Positions 25,501 through 36,963 of a DNA stretch of 64,000 bases are shown here, piece by piece. The stretch comes from Helicoverpa zea. Its lineage: Eukaryota; Arthropoda; Insecta; Lepidoptera; Noctuidae. The stretch's first letter is position 1. The number at the start of each line of letters is the position of its first letter. The stretch is from NCBI RefSeq assembly GCF_022581195.2, contig NC_061466.1, forward strand, positions 12,276,001-12,340,000, read 5' to 3'. Under the pieces are notes generated by a model. The model made no database searches, was not told where the DNA came from, and was given only the letters and a program-made list of their open reading frames with translations. The position numbers were made by a program, and so were the translations under genes.

Positions 25501-27602
25501 CCGTTTATATATACTATCTACTACTATTATATCTATATATTTTAGACATACGTTTACTCTAGGACGTAGCTCAGCTTTGTTTATAAGTATACCTACTACC
25601 TACATAAAATTACTGGGGAGTTCGTTGCGCCACTCCTTCCTAGCAAAAACACACAGGAAGTGGCGAAGGGTAAGAACAAGGGCGTTTTGAGGGCTGTCTT
25701 TTGTTTTTGACGTTTGAAAAGTGCTGATTTATCAGAATAAACGTTATTTAAGTTTATAAAAGTTTAAGTTTATAAAGGTATGCTTGCACAACTAGTAGGT
25801 AGGTACTTGCAGTTTCACCCTCCCTTGAATAGTCACATTTTCCGCCCGTAACCTTTACTTTATTTTCATGTTCTAGAATTCTGGCTATATGAGATCGCCC
25901 CTAAAATGAATTTAAACGATCCACATCCCCATTCGTTTCCAAATGCAATAACAACCGCAAAATTGCAAGCCAACGAGGCTCCATCTTTGAGAACAAACCT
26001 GCATATAAGTACTTTGAGAGAAATACATAGAAATGCACAAAGTATAATAGTAGGTGCCGAAGTTCTTGGAAACAGCGAGATTCATCATCCTCCGAGCCTT
26101 TTTCCCAAACTATGTTGGGGTCGGCTTCCAGTCTAACCGGATTCAGCTGAGTACCAGTGCTTTACAAGAAGCGACTGCCTATCTGACCTCCTCAACCCAG
26201 TTACCCGGGCAACCTGATACCCCTTGGTTAAACTGGTGTCAGACTTACTGGCTTCTGACTACCCGTAACGACTGTCAACGATGTTCAATGACAGCCGGGA
26301 CCTACAGTTTAACGTGCCATCCGAAACACAGTCATTGGTGTCTAAGATATACTTAGAAAGTACATACAAACTTAGAAAAGTTGTATTGGTACTTGCCTGA
26401 CCTGCAATCGAACCCGCGCCCTCATTCTCGAGAGGTTGGTTCTTTGCCCACTAGGCCACCACGACTTTTTGGAAACAGCGAGATTGCAGTTTCGAAATTA
26501 AATAATTTCAAGATAAGTTTTCCATGACCTACCTCAACTCAAAGTTGTTTTGTTTCTTTGATACATTTTCAGCAGTTGCAACATTTATAAAGTTCACTTC
26601 ATGAAATATTACTGTTGGTATAGTTCAGTACCTACCTACCTGACAAAATTAAAACATCACCTTTTGAATCTTTACAAAACCTATTGGAAAATAGGCATTG
26701 TGTAACTCTATCTAGGATGCATTAGGATAGAATTCAGGCCAAAAACCGGACGAAGCTATAGTGACTGACTGACTACCACCACACAGCACCAAGTGTTAAA
26801 TGCCTTGCTAGGAGACGAGTAGCAGCTTCTCTTAAAATATCCCACACACATGCCCAGAGCAAATGCCCCCAACTTGGGAAAGCTTATGTCCAACAGTGGA
26901 CTTGTGTTGGCTGTGCTGTGAAGACAACATTTAGGAGAGTTTAAAGTAAATTACTTCAGCAAACGTGGAGTTTTTGCTATTACAGTAAGTAGGTATCTGC
27001 TTAGCTGATCCTTATTTTACACATCGTACCTACCTGAATATTCCATAAATAAATCTAGGAGTCACCTACCTAACAGGTGTTGTGGGGAAAAGTTAAATTA
27101 CTTACATCGTGGGTGTATAATAGACAGGTGTAACTAATAACTAATAAATTATAAACTAACCGCCAATGTTTGCCACTTCGCTTGGCGCAACTCTTCGCGA
27201 ATGAACATCATTTCTGGCCGAAGGTCGCGGTGGGCGAAGGGATCCATGTCTATTTTTAACCTTGGGTCGATGCCCGATAGCTGCTGATCACTGAAAAAAG
27301 CATATTAAGTCCACTCTATCTTCATGTTTACTGTTTTAGCGTACCTGTTGAATCACAAAATCAAAACAACACAAGATCATGAAAACAAAGCTGCCAGCGC
27401 CATCTGTTATCAGTAAATAGAAACTGAAATGGCTAGTTTTTCGTTATTGTCACTTGGTGGCGAATGGTGTCAATTTATGATAGACTACGGTTGTTGTATG
27501 TTCATTAAATTACAAATTAGCTCCGACATCTGCTTCTAGTGCTCCTGCTTCTTCAAGAGTTTCTCCTGCAACATCCTCGTTATCAGCCTTATCTGCAGAC
27601 AT
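19568..27602 (-). CDS. CFAP141 (C1orf189)-like small protein, 106 aa, three exons
   Basis: Exons are 27602-27514, 27290-27161 and 19669-19568 (89 + 130 + 102 = 321 nt). The phases join exactly across donors gtaatt and gttagt and acceptors ttttttcag and cttgcctag. The protein starts with an acidic, alanine-rich segment (MSADKADNEDV...), then DPRLKIDMDPFAHRDLRPEM, and ends in a helical stretch with RRTALKKLLLKDF and NIGLAYSPPDP. The pattern 'L-x-VR-x-x-AL-x-x-L ... E-x-x-L-x-x-x-G-x-A' near the C terminus and the total length (about 100 aa) recall CFAP141, a protein lining the inside of axonemal doublet microtubules; in insects that would mean sperm or sensory cilia. This family call is from memory and needs a profile search. 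The gene is divergent from Ras; its second intron spans 7.5 kb. Confidence 0.65.
19717..19913. mobile_element. 197 bp palindromic MITE with TTA target duplication
   Basis: Nearly the whole element is one inverted repeat: cggccggttcacacatgtct at the left end is matched by agacatgtgtgaaccggccg at the right, and the match continues for about 80 bases into a short loop (gtgacttcacacatggcacagt). It is flanked by TTA on both sides (19714-19716, 19914-19916), the target preference of PIF/Harbinger elements. It is non-coding and nonautonomous. Confidence 0.88.
20622..20992 (+). mobile_element. LINE fragment, C-terminal end and A-rich tail
   Basis: Plus-strand translation from about 20628 gives LWNKLPPEVRSCQTVAVFKRK and a short continuation to a stop near 20730, a signature of the extreme C terminus of insect non-LTR retrotransposon ORF2. 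It is followed by an AT-rich 3' region and an A-rich tail (aataaaaaaaaat) ending near 20990. It is a 5'-truncated, inactive copy. Confidence 0.75.
21775..21905. repeat. Cluster of hairpins built from a 15 bp motif
   Basis: The motif gtagtaccacgggca and its reverse complement (tgcccgtggtactac, with variants) occur five times in about 130 bases in alternating orientation. They form at least two good stem-loops: about 21788-21833 and about 21835-21891, the second with flanking ttttttctt/aagaaaaaa arms. An open frame on the minus strand (21761-21961, 66 codons) crosses it but shows no known domain. Confidence 0.7.
22034..22430. mobile_element. About 400 bp nonautonomous DNA element with terminal inverted repeats
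   Basis: The left end ggggcccgattctcctaa and right end ttaggagaatcggggccc are inverted copies apart from one position. The inside is rich in cgatt/aatcg words in both orientations (for example cgattgacgttcgactcgat). No coding capacity and no clear target duplication. Confidence 0.75.
23820..24375 (+). mobile_element. LINE (jockey/CR1-like) fragment, ORF2 C-terminal part
   Basis: Plus-strand translation gives RSHLEHSAVIWAPHEAKYAV and on to LYKKLYGVYPLSWACLVI, then after a frame change RYVWRRRSPPLLLVPTARTN and APITRAIRNIND. This is the order seen at the C terminus of jockey/CR1-type insect LINEs. It ends in an (aaat)n tail at about 24340-24375. The frameshift and 5' truncation make it dead. 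A related fragment sits at 54183-54718. Confidence 0.85.
24440..24584. mobile_element. 145 bp palindromic MITE
   Basis: The left half cgacggctcctaagtatact...gcacttttttgtgt is repeated inverted in the right half, separated by a loop of about 20 bases (gttattgttatttgtgtt). ATTT lies on both sides (24436-24439, 24585-24588), a possible target duplication. It lies 65 bases after a LINE tail. Confidence 0.82.
25612..25750 (+). repeat. LINE 3'-end relic
   Basis: It has a caggaagtggcgaagggtaa block, gggcgttttgagggctgtc, and aaaagtgctgatttatcaga, the same order as the copy at 15640-15807, but without the tandem tail. Confidence 0.55.
26083..26468 (-). repeat. Full-length SINE copy C with 17 bp target duplication
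   Basis: It has a tRNA-like head at the right end (A box in gtggcctagtgggcaaag, B box in gggttcga) and a gatgat 3' end at the left. The perfect duplication ttggaaacagcgagatt flanks it at 26066-26082 and 26469-26485. The open frame at 26054-26356 is the repeat read in the wrong sense. Confidence 0.95.
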
Positions 27603-28418
27603 TTTGCGGTTTTAAGTTATTAAACTGAAAATATATTTTGTTTGATAACACTCAAGCTTGAACTAAATCAATTTTAATTTTACTGTCATGTAATGTCACC
27701 GCTTTATTATTTTTAAATGGAAGCTCAATTTAAAATTTTCCATTCAGTGTTCAGGCAGCCAGTATTTTTACAAAAAGGTGTCGTGATCATGATATTTGCA
27801 TTTGAGTATCACAATATGTATTATAGTTTGAATTTATTGTTTGGGTCGTTTTATAATACTGTTCGTCGTATAATATTGTCGTTTTATAATAAAAGACATA
27901 AAATAAATATTCTCGCCGCTATTGATTACAGCGCCACCTGTTGCATCATAATAATTTTACTACAGACTGATAAATTATGATAGCGTGCGTTCTGAAGTAA
28001 CTTGTACACTAAATCTCGATAACATTTAAAAAATGAATTAATACAAAAGATGTGTCACCCACATCAAAACTTATAGTAATTCATTCATTTAGCTAAAAAT
28101 AACTGTGTTTGTTCTAAAATAACACAAAAAGATAAAATCACATTACTTCGAGATCACGATGACTCATCAACATGCAATATCTCTGAACACACTCCCACTC
28201 CGGTAAAAGGGTGAGTGAACCGCCTCATTGTTATTTATTGCATTTGCCTCTAATAATACATTAATTAGCCGTTTTACGGACACAGCGAGTGCAATAACAT
28301 AGGTCGCGACAGCCATGCCGATGTGAGTAATTTAAAAGGTGTGGCACGACAAGGGGCGTAGTTTCTCATCTAGTGACATTAGTGGTGTGAAAAAATATTC
28401 TTCCTAACTCGTCGCAAG
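27603..28418. promoter_or_regulatory. Divergent promoter region, CFAP141-like gene / Ras
   Basis: 816 bases separate the two start codons, which point away from each other, so both promoters (and any Ras untranslated exon) should lie here. The sequence next to Ras (28200-28418) is less AT-rich than the rest. No TATA box is obvious near either start; core elements cannot be placed with certainty. Confidence 0.5.
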
Positions 28419-31400
28419 ATGACCGAGTACAAATTGGTGGTGGTAGGCGCCGGAGGCGTCGGTAAATCCGCATTGACTATACAGCTGATACAGAATCATT
28501 TTGTGGACGAGTACGATCCTACGATCGAGGATTCATATCGGAAACAAGTTGTTATCGATGGTGAGACGTGTTTGTTAGACATCCTGGACACGGCGGGCCA
28601 GGAGGAGTACTCCGCGATGCGGGACCAGTACATGCGCACGGGGGAAGGCTTCCTGCTGGTGTTCGCAGTGAACAGTGCTAAAAGTTTCGAAGACATTGGC
28701 TCGTACAGGGAGCAAATAAAGCGGGTGAAGGACGCGGAGGAGGTGCCCATGGTGCTGGTGGGGAACAAGTGCGACCTGCAGGCGTGGGCCGTGGACATGG
28801 CGCAGGCGCGCGAGGTGAGCCCTGTTTACATAATAATGCACTTCACATGGCTTTTGTTTGTGTACACTGCATGCCAACAGCATCACATACCAAGTGTAAC
28901 ATGTTAATCAGGTAGCCAAGTGTAACACTTAATTGAACAATCAACTCCCATCTGTCTTGTAATGGCTTATATGAAGCTGTTGTAATCATCTTATGTAAGA
29001 TCTTTGTGTACATACTTACTTTTCGTCTTTTAAACCATATTTTGTTCAATATGCTAACAAAAAAACAATTTGCTATTAGTGTAAACATAGATTTGAATAA
29101 AGATAACTTTAATTCGATTACGGCATACCAAAAGGTATGATGTCACAACTTTATGCAACTATTAATAAGGTCATTGTCTAGAAATTTGGATCAAGATCAT
29201 CATGAACACACACATATTTATACTGTAGTTTTTCTTGCTTGACTGATTTTGTGAACATCATCATCATCCTCCGAGCCTTTTCCCAATCATGTTGGGGTCG
29301 GCTTCCAGTCTAACCGGATTCAGCTGAGTACCAGTGCTTTACAAGAAGCGACTGCCTATCTGACCTCCTCAACCCAGTTGCCCGGGCAACCCGATACCCC
29401 TTAGTTAGACTGGTGTCAGACTTACTGGCTTCTGACTACCCGTAACGACTGCCAAGGATGTTCTATGACAGCCAGGACCTACAGTTTAACGTGCCATCCG
29501 AAACACAGGCAATGGTGTCTAAGATATACTTAGAAAGTACATACAAACTTAGAAAAGTTGCATTGGTACTTGCCTGACCTGGGGTCGAACCCGCGCCCTC
29601 ATACTTGAGAGGTTGGTCCTTTACCCACTAGGCCACCACGACTTTACACACTTTCACACGTCTAGAAATTTGGATCAAGATCATCATGAACACACACATA
29701 TTTATACTGTAGTTTTTCTTGCTTGACTGATTTTGTGAACAATCAGTGCACAAATGTTACATTATTTAACACACTACAGAACTAAATTAAGTTACCTACT
29801 TCAACTACAATAACTTTGTTCCGTTTATAGGGCATTTTACTTAAGTTGCTACTTATAAAATAATCTAGTAAAAAGCTTGTCAAGTTTAGCTTCTTAGTTA
29901 AGTTTAAATATTATTCTACAAAAGCAAAGCATAAACAATTGAAAGCAACTTGAGAATTTAGCTTAAAAAAGTAGGCCTGTTATTTTTTCCACTAATATCT
30001 GCATCCTATTAACATGCAATGATAAACTAATGCATTTCAAAACCTCACATATACCTACATCGGATTATTCAATTCACCACATCACAGCTAATAAGGCCTG
30101 ATGATGTAACCAGCAAAGAGTTTATAGCTTTACATAAAGTAGTCATTATTTTACTACCTTTTTAAATTAAGTCTCAACAAATGTATGCATGACACACTTG
30201 TTATTTACCTTTTTTTCTGTTAAATTTATAGAGATACTAGCTTTTGCCCGCAACTTCGTTCGCGTGGAATAGTGACTACCAGCAGATTTTTTATTTGACC
30301 AATAGATGGCGCTATATGTCCGGAATATTTTATTTTATTTTTTTTTGTAATAAAAACTATCCTATGTCCTTTCTCAAGTTTCAAACTATGTCTGTACCAA
30401 ATTTCACACAAATCGGTTCAGTAGTTTAGGCGTGAAGAAAAGACAGACAGACAGACAGAAAGACAGACAGACAGACAGACAGAGTTACTTTCGCATTTAT
30501 AATATTAGTTTGGATAATCATGTCTCAAAGCTTATCTTGACCTTATAAACAAACCAATTTTTAATTGATATTTAACAAAATAATGTGGCATTAGGAAAAT
30601 GGTAGAACTTTTGGTAGTTTCATGGGCATTCTAAAGCCGCTGGCAACCAGTCTAAAGTGATATTGTGTTGCCCTGGTAACAGGGCTGAGGAGGACATATA
30701 GACAATTGTACCATCATGGCCAGACAATAATTTAAAAAGTTTAAGCCATACATAATTATAATATATTTAATATACCACAATAGAATTTATTTACTACACC
30801 TGTTGCCTACAAGATATATTAGACACTTCTTGTTAAAAAGGTTTTCCTTATTCTGATTAGTTTTTTATCTTCCATAAAGTGTGTAATATAAGCCACCGTT
30901 GGCCTCAGTAAACATAAGGTAATAACAATGTTTAAATAATTTAACACATATTTAGTAACACCAGTTAATACCTACACAAACAAAGCGTACACCACTATCA
31001 TGTTAACCTCATATTCAGATTAAATTTACAAATTCATGGACTAAGCAACCATTTTATTTGAGACTAGCTGTTCTTCTTGTTTCCCTTGCATCCTGAGGAA
31101 ACTACTTTCTGTACCAAAATGATACATTAACTATGTCACATGGTAATAGAGTAGCTTAACAACAGTGAAAGAATTTTCAAATTATTTCTATAGTTTCAGA
31201 AGCTTTAAGGTACAAACAAATGAAAGAAATTGTATAAACTTGATGTTCTTGCTCTCCTAAAGGAACTATGTACTTTCTGTGCTATAATAAAACTTAGCCT
31301 ACATTAGTCAAGAATAATGTAACATTCTAATCTTGAAATAAGGTTTTAATTTATTTAATTATATATTTAATGTATTTATTATATAAATATATTTAATGTT

Positions 31401-34400
31401 TCCTCTGTATAATATTAAGTACAGAATAATATTCCTGTTGATTGTTTTTGAGTAAGCCAGTTAGGTATGTAGGGCAATCAGCTTATTGGGATTAAATGTA
31501 TTTGATCTGTGTTTTAAATTTCGAAATAACTATGTAGCTGTTGCTACTCTTCTCCGCAGTTGAATAATAGTGATTTGTACAACATCACATAACTCCTGAA
31601 TTACTTCTCTATTTTTGTATTCACAGCCATGAAGTAATTATGACCATTTATAGAATTTATAAAATAGAGCGCTTAAATTGATGTACCACATATTTTTGAC
31701 CACATAACAACCAACATAATATGTAAGTCAGGAGAAAATAATACAAGACAACGGCAATTAAAATTAATTAAGACTTCTTCTCACAAAGTGACTCACAAGT
31801 TGACTGTACATTGTTCCATGTGCTACTTCGGTACAATGAAAGCACTTTAAAAATAATAATATGCCACTTTCAGACATCTGTATGAATAATTTCAGATACC
31901 TACTTAATTTACCAGAAACTTAGTTTGTATTCTTAGTTTATCATTGTCTGTGAAAGTTTGTCTTAAACTAGGCTATTATGTTAGTATCTAAAGTAAACCA
32001 TTAGAAAATTGGGATCATGAATTTGTTTCAGTTAGTAACTGCTGCTTGGGTGGCGGTATTTTCGTCTGTTAAAAGTTATTTTACATCACACAGAGTCATT
32101 ACAATAATGGTGACTAGAACTTCTCTTGTCTCCCAAGATAGTTTTACTATCCCAGGAATAAAAGAGGTCATTATCCAGATATCTATTTTTTTCGTAAATT
32201 AATTCTAAAATTCACTAAAAATATTCCTTCAATTTGTAAAGAGTCTCCTCTTTCTCTTTTCACGTAAGTAATAGCTATTGCAAATAGTTTGTTTAATGTT
32301 CACGAATAAACGTTATCGTTAATGTTATGCATGCTTATGCTTACTCGTTTCTTTTCCTTTTTTATGGCAAGAGCTAAGATCAAGGCCATTTTACTTCTCA
32401 TACATTTTTTCTTCTTAGGCACTATTCGGACACCGTATTTACTAAAAGACTAGCTTCCGCAGTTTGGCCCGGAAGGAACTACGTTAAGCTGTGTTCTAAC
32501 CAATTTTCAGCTAAATGGGAGCTGTTCTAGACTTATAAGTAGTGTAACTAACACGATTTTCAGACGATGAAAACCTTGCTTAGTTTTTCCTACTGACCCC
32601 AATTCAACTGTAGACTCAATATGTATGTTGTTTTTCATTGCCTTATACTTTATTAATAAACCACATACATAATGTGACCTCTTAACTTAATAAGGATAAA
32701 ATCACGAAGTTCTAGTTGTAGTCTGTTGCTATTGACTAAGAATAAGCTCTATCAGTCTCCGTTTTAAGGAAAAATACGATTGTGTACCATACTCACTACT
32801 AGGAATCCAAATGTATGTAAGCATAACATTAATACATATTAAATGTATCGCAATATCCGTCTTTGTATCATAAGCATTTTTAATTACTTCAATAAAACAT
32901 ATCATCATCTCCCGAGCCTTTTACCAACTATGTTGGGGTCGGCTTCTAGTCAAGAAAATATAACATCGATAAAATGTGCAATTGAATTATTCTCAGAAAT
33001 CTTTATATTGTTTTTAGGAATTTTATATGTTCGAAGAAGATGTTCGTTGTATCCGGCTTGAGGTTTTGTTACTCAAATGTTTGAATATTAACTCTTTTGT
33101 TTGAACCTGGCCGATCACCGCAAGCTGTTTCTATACTTACTCCATAGTTCGATACTCGACTTAATTCGCTGATTTATTTTTGCTGCACTTCTAATACGTG
33201 TATAAATATCAAAATAAATACAATCGATACAATTCTACATTAATAAATACGGCCGATCGATCTTTACATAACATGAAACACAATGAAACAGAGGAATAAA
33301 TTAAAAAAAAAATGCAACCCATTGACCATCGAAAACATGATTTATAAATCTTACGTTTTTTTTTTTTATGAACAGACATGAGTACTCCTAATTACGAAGA
33401 CTGTTTATAATTGGTACAAGTGGCGCTGTAATTGAAGTTTACCACGGTCGACAAAAGATCCTGTCTTTGTTTTTTGCGAGCTTTTGAAGTTGCGTTGTCA
33501 AGCTTCTAAACTTACCCCGTCTTACCACAAAAACTTTTAAGTCAGTTTAAGCCTTGTCTAAAAAAATGACAAATTATGACGTTGACATATGGTTCATTTT
33601 GCAGCCACAATTTTTTTAGACAAGTGTAAAACAGGTGTTTAAGTTTTTGTAGTAAGGCCACTGATGTTTATTAATTTGGATCATTAGGTACAGTTTTATC
33701 GTCAGGATTGACACTAAGGCTAACTTTCTGGCTCAACAGCGCTGACAATTTGACAAACAATCTCCAATTAGTCACAAGCCTTATCCTGAACTTGTTGCGG
33801 TAAATGAAACTCTCATGTTTTATGAAAAATATCTCAGTTCAGTGTATCCCCTAGCTCAGACAGACCTGTTATAAATCTTCGATTGATCCCTATCTATGCC
33901 AACGTTCCTTCAGTTAGGACTGGTAGTTATTTTTATTCCCTCGCCCCATAGAAGAAAACATTAAAGAAAAGGAAAGGAGTAAGGGATGGGACAGACTCAG
34001 ATTGTATAAAAGTGGTCGGAAGATCGTCCATTTATTTGACCATACTGACCTATCTGTTCATATTCTCTTTGTCTGTACGTTATCGTAAAACTTACTGGGT
34101 GGTCTTATTTGTACTACATGTAAACAAAAACACTTCGTAATCCATGTTTGTGATTCCTAGACGAAATACTAACAAATTATCGACGGCAACAGTTGGTCTA
34201 TCAGACAAACAATGTCTGGTAGGGTTTTGTATGCTTTTTTTTTTCAAACAGCTGACCGGAATTTGAAGGAGTAAAGTTTTTTGACATTGTCAAGCGATTA
34301 TCTTAATTTCTAATTTAATTATGTATGCACAATCTTTTTACATCACCGTAAGGTATATTTTTCCCCCAATAAACAAAAATAACAGTTCTGTAGAAATAAA

Positions 34401-36963
34401 ATGCTTTTAAAACTATGAATTTCGCAGCATTAGGTATATTTTAAGGAATGGAAATTATATTCGTAAACCTTTGATTTTATATTTCCTAATTACTAATAGT
34501 TATTACTGTTATTCGTAATAAAATAAACCTACCTAAGTAGTTCAATAATTAATTAATCAAAGTCATTTACCTCGTTTTCCAACGTGAACAACCTAATTTG
34601 GCACTATCCTGTTCACTTACGAATTTTAAGTTTGTAAATTAAATTGTATTTATATTTACCACCCTCATTTAATCCCTAATCGAACTTATGACTAATACTA
34701 TAAATTGTTTCTGATGATGATACATAATAAAGTACATGCGTAACCGTTGTAAGTATATTACTCATTGCTATGTAAAATGTATCTACCTACAATGTATTAA
34801 GAGAAGCTGTAGGTATCTATATCTCAATATGAAACTACCGCATTATATGACTAACTTCCTCGTGGTGTAAATAATTCTCTGTCAAAAATAAAGTTTTTTT
34901 CACAATTTACTTTAAATACATAATAAATATTTACTTTATTAAAAAAAAAAAAGCTTTAATTTCACACGTCAATGACCTACTCACTGGACCCCGGAAATAA
35001 AAGATGCGACACAATAGCAAAAAACGAATGATACTTAGATAAAATCCACAAAGAACGTAAAAATTGTCTTCTAGCATACGTAATTTTCCCTAATATGAGA
35101 ACAACAATACGTTGGAGACCAGTCTAGACGAAGATCGAAGACTTTAGTAAAACAGTTTTCTGCCCTAATTTCATAACTAACCAAAACTTTGTTGCTGAGT
35201 CTTCCATTACAAGTTCCAAATAGTTTGTCCTATCTTAGAGTTTTCGGTTGACCTTACATTAGTTTTTGTTAAACTCCATTTGAAGACAAACTTTGATAAC
35301 TTATGAACGATTTCGGACAAAACTTTGGCAAAGTTTCGTTAGGCTTTGTTTCTCCACAAATTGATGAGATATAACTAATTCCAAACTATTCTGCTGCTAA
35401 GCTTTATGTGATTATAACGGATTTCAGAACCAAACTTAAATTACCTCAGCGGTTTAGACTTAAATTCCATTCGTACTTTTTGAGGACATAGTTTTACGGT
35501 TACCATTAACACTCATACAAAAAAAAAACAGTCAACTTCAGACAAATGCTTTCTAACTATTTGCTAACTTTTCACAATTCCTCATATTCTTGGGGTTTAA
35601 TATCGTAATATACAGTATAATATACAGTCGTTAAAAGAAACTCTTCTTTTCTGTCAGTCAGAAGTGTAAATAAGTAGAGTACAATTCATAATCACTCATA
35701 TTTCAAACTTTTACTATTTCTTAAAGAAAAGTTCTCGATGTTCGTGGACATAACACGGAATCTCTTCCTTCCTATTAATCTAATTAATAATAATTCCTCG
35801 ATGATGTGTTACCATTGCAATCATGTGTCAAGTCCCTACAAACACTCTGTAAGCCTTCACTCTAGAAAAGATATTTCTTTATATGGACAGCTCCAACCAC
35901 AATAACATTTATAGCACTGATTTATAGTTGTTTGTTATATTTAAGGTCTTTAAATACATTATTTATTGGTTTATTCAGCGTTATCACTTCGGGTCTCTAG
36001 TTGACGATATTATGAGTACCTACGTATGTATTTACATGCTCTCCGAAACTATTTTTCCTGGAAATAATATTTCCGTGGCTGCTTATTCATTTTAAAAGGT
36101 TCTAGTTGACGTGGAATGTTTTGAGGAAAAGCTATGTACCGTCTATAATGAGAAAAGCATTTGCATGTATTCCTAAAAACTTACTCCATAAGATGTTTCC
36201 TAATATCACCCATTAAGTTCGGCCAACTTAAGACTTTCGCACTTAGAGCAGCTTCTACGCCCTTCAAGGCAGCCTAGGTCGTAGAAACTGCGTCGTTCCT
36301 AAATGTGCCATCTTGTTTGTCGTCATAAACTCTTTTAAGCTTTTCCAGATTGACGTCACTGTCGTTACATTTACGTCATCTCTTCATGTGGTCATTATCC
36401 TGTTTAGTTTGTCGCCGCTACATGTCTAGATTTTATACGCAAAATTATGTACTAAATATCTATGTCCCCGGATTTCATATACGTCTGATATTTCCATAGA
36501 AACTTATTAAAACATCTGAAACCTTGTTTATTATATAGCTTCTTTTAAGCCCTGTGTTATGCTGCACTTCATTTATCAATAACAGAAATTTAATAAACCT
36601 TAAAATTCACCTGCGTCCCGTGGGATCTCCACACACCCGGAAAAAAGTAGCCTTTCTCGGTAAATGGGTTAGGGCCAAAGCTACTTAAAACTGCAATATT
36701 TTTTCGAATCGGTTCAGTAGTCCTGAGATAAGTATGCCTTATAATATTAGTGTGTGTATTCAATACATTGAATATGTTTACAGGTGGCGCGGAGTTATGG
36801 AGTCCCTTTCGTGGAGACGTCAGCGAAAACCCGCATGGGTGTCGACGATGCGTTCTACACGCTCGTCCGAGAAATCCGCAAAGACAAGGCGAGTCGAGTC
36901 AAAAGAAATAGGAGAGGACGAACCATAGGCCCTGGCAGGAAGTTCAGGTGCACCTTCCTCTAA
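28419..36963 (+). CDS. Ras85D: Ras GTPase, Ras85D/KRAS orthologue, 191 aa
   Basis: Coding exons are 28419-28814 (132 codons) and 36784-36963, joined in phase 0 at the GAG|gtgagc donor and the tttacag acceptor; UTR exons are not resolved. Visible GTPase motifs are the P loop GAGGVGKS (residues 10-17, Gly12 and Gly13 wild type), switch I DPTIEDSY, DTAGQEE with Gln61, NKCD (116-119) and ETSAK. The end of the G domain, TRMGVDDAFYTLVREIRKDK, matches canonical Ras. The hypervariable tail is basic (RVKRNRRGR) and ends in the CAAX box CTFL, so the protein should be prenylated on Cys188 and work at the plasma membrane downstream of receptor tyrosine kinases, upstream of Raf/MAPK. A last residue of Leu favours geranylgeranylation by the usual rule. 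Frames on the opposite strand of exon 1 are shadows. Confidence 0.97.
29176..29257 (+). repeat. 82 bp direct repeat, left copy
   Basis: The 82 bases starting gtctagaaatttggatcaag and ending ttttgtgaaca are repeated without a mismatch at 29660-29741. The left copy runs straight into the 3' end of SINE copy D. Confidence 0.95.
29255..29645 (-). repeat. Full-length SINE copy D inside Ras intron
   Basis: It has a tRNA-like head at the right end (A box gtggcctagtgggtaaagga, B box gggttcgaccc, the best conserved of the set), a body shared with copies A-C, and a gatgatgatgat end at the left. The intact pol III boxes suggest it is one of the younger copies. It is bracketed by the 82 bp direct repeat instead of a normal short target duplication. 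Confidence 0.93.
29660..29741 (+). repeat. 82 bp direct repeat, right copy
   Basis: Identical to 29176-29257. About 15 bases (cacactttcacac and neighbours) lie between the SINE head and this copy. Confidence 0.95.
30237..30515 (+). repeat. Dispersed retro-tail repeat, copy 3, with CAGA microsatellite
   Basis: It starts ctagcttttgcccgcaact, contains an acagacagacag run (30439-30482) and ends ttataatattagtttggat. It contains a block, agatggcgctatatgtccgg, not present in the other copies. Short open frames on both strands here are not genes. Confidence 0.75.
32904..32955 (-). repeat. SINE 3'-end fragment
   Basis: About 50 bases (catcatctcccgagcctttt and gttggggtcggcttctagtc) match the 3' end of the SINE family; the rest is absent, as expected of a severely 5'-truncated insertion. 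Confidence 0.7.
33521..33656. mobile_element. 136 bp MITE, copy 1
   Basis: The ends are imperfect inverted repeats (cttaccacaaaaactttta / taagtttttgtagtaag). Inside are ttgtctaaaaaaatgac and its inverse tttttttagacaag. A close copy lies at 46830-46967 in a Lon intron. No coding capacity. Confidence 0.78.

Larger units (their letters stand above)
19670..27160 (-). other. 7.5 kb intron 2 of the CFAP141-like gene
   Basis: The intron holds, from left to right: a 197 bp MITE (19717), a LINE fragment (20622), AT-rich simple sequence (21190-21240), a LINE-tail relic (21360), a hairpin cluster (21775), a terminal-inverted-repeat element (22034), a short repeat with gggtacggaaccctaaa (about 22490-22550) of a kind common in moths, a second LINE fragment (23820), a 145 bp MITE (24440), a LINE tail (25612), SINE copy C (26083), and a decayed retroelement piece near 26760-26930. 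Stretches 22560-23820 and 24590-25610 show nothing structured. Confidence 0.6.
28815..36783 (+). other. 8 kb intron of Ras
   Basis: It contains a SINE (copy D) beside an exact 82 bp duplication, a retro-tail repeat (30237), a partial SINE (32904), a 136 bp MITE (33521), and decayed retro-tail sequence near 31065-31210, 32450-32590 and 36605-36755. The stretches 33660-36600 and 30520-31060 are unique-looking AT-rich DNA with no supported exon. Confidence 0.7.

Noticed and set aside
26760..26935. Possible LINE 3' fragment (caacagtggacttgtgttgg)
   Set aside because: Resembles ends of some moth retroelements, but too short and diverged to list with borders.
28496..28886. Two long minus-strand frames opposite Ras exon 1
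   Set aside because: They are shadows of the conserved, GC-rich Ras coding exon.
29590..29645. tRNA-like A and B boxes
   Set aside because: No cloverleaf with acceptor stem and anticodon can be formed; they are the head of a tRNA-derived SINE.
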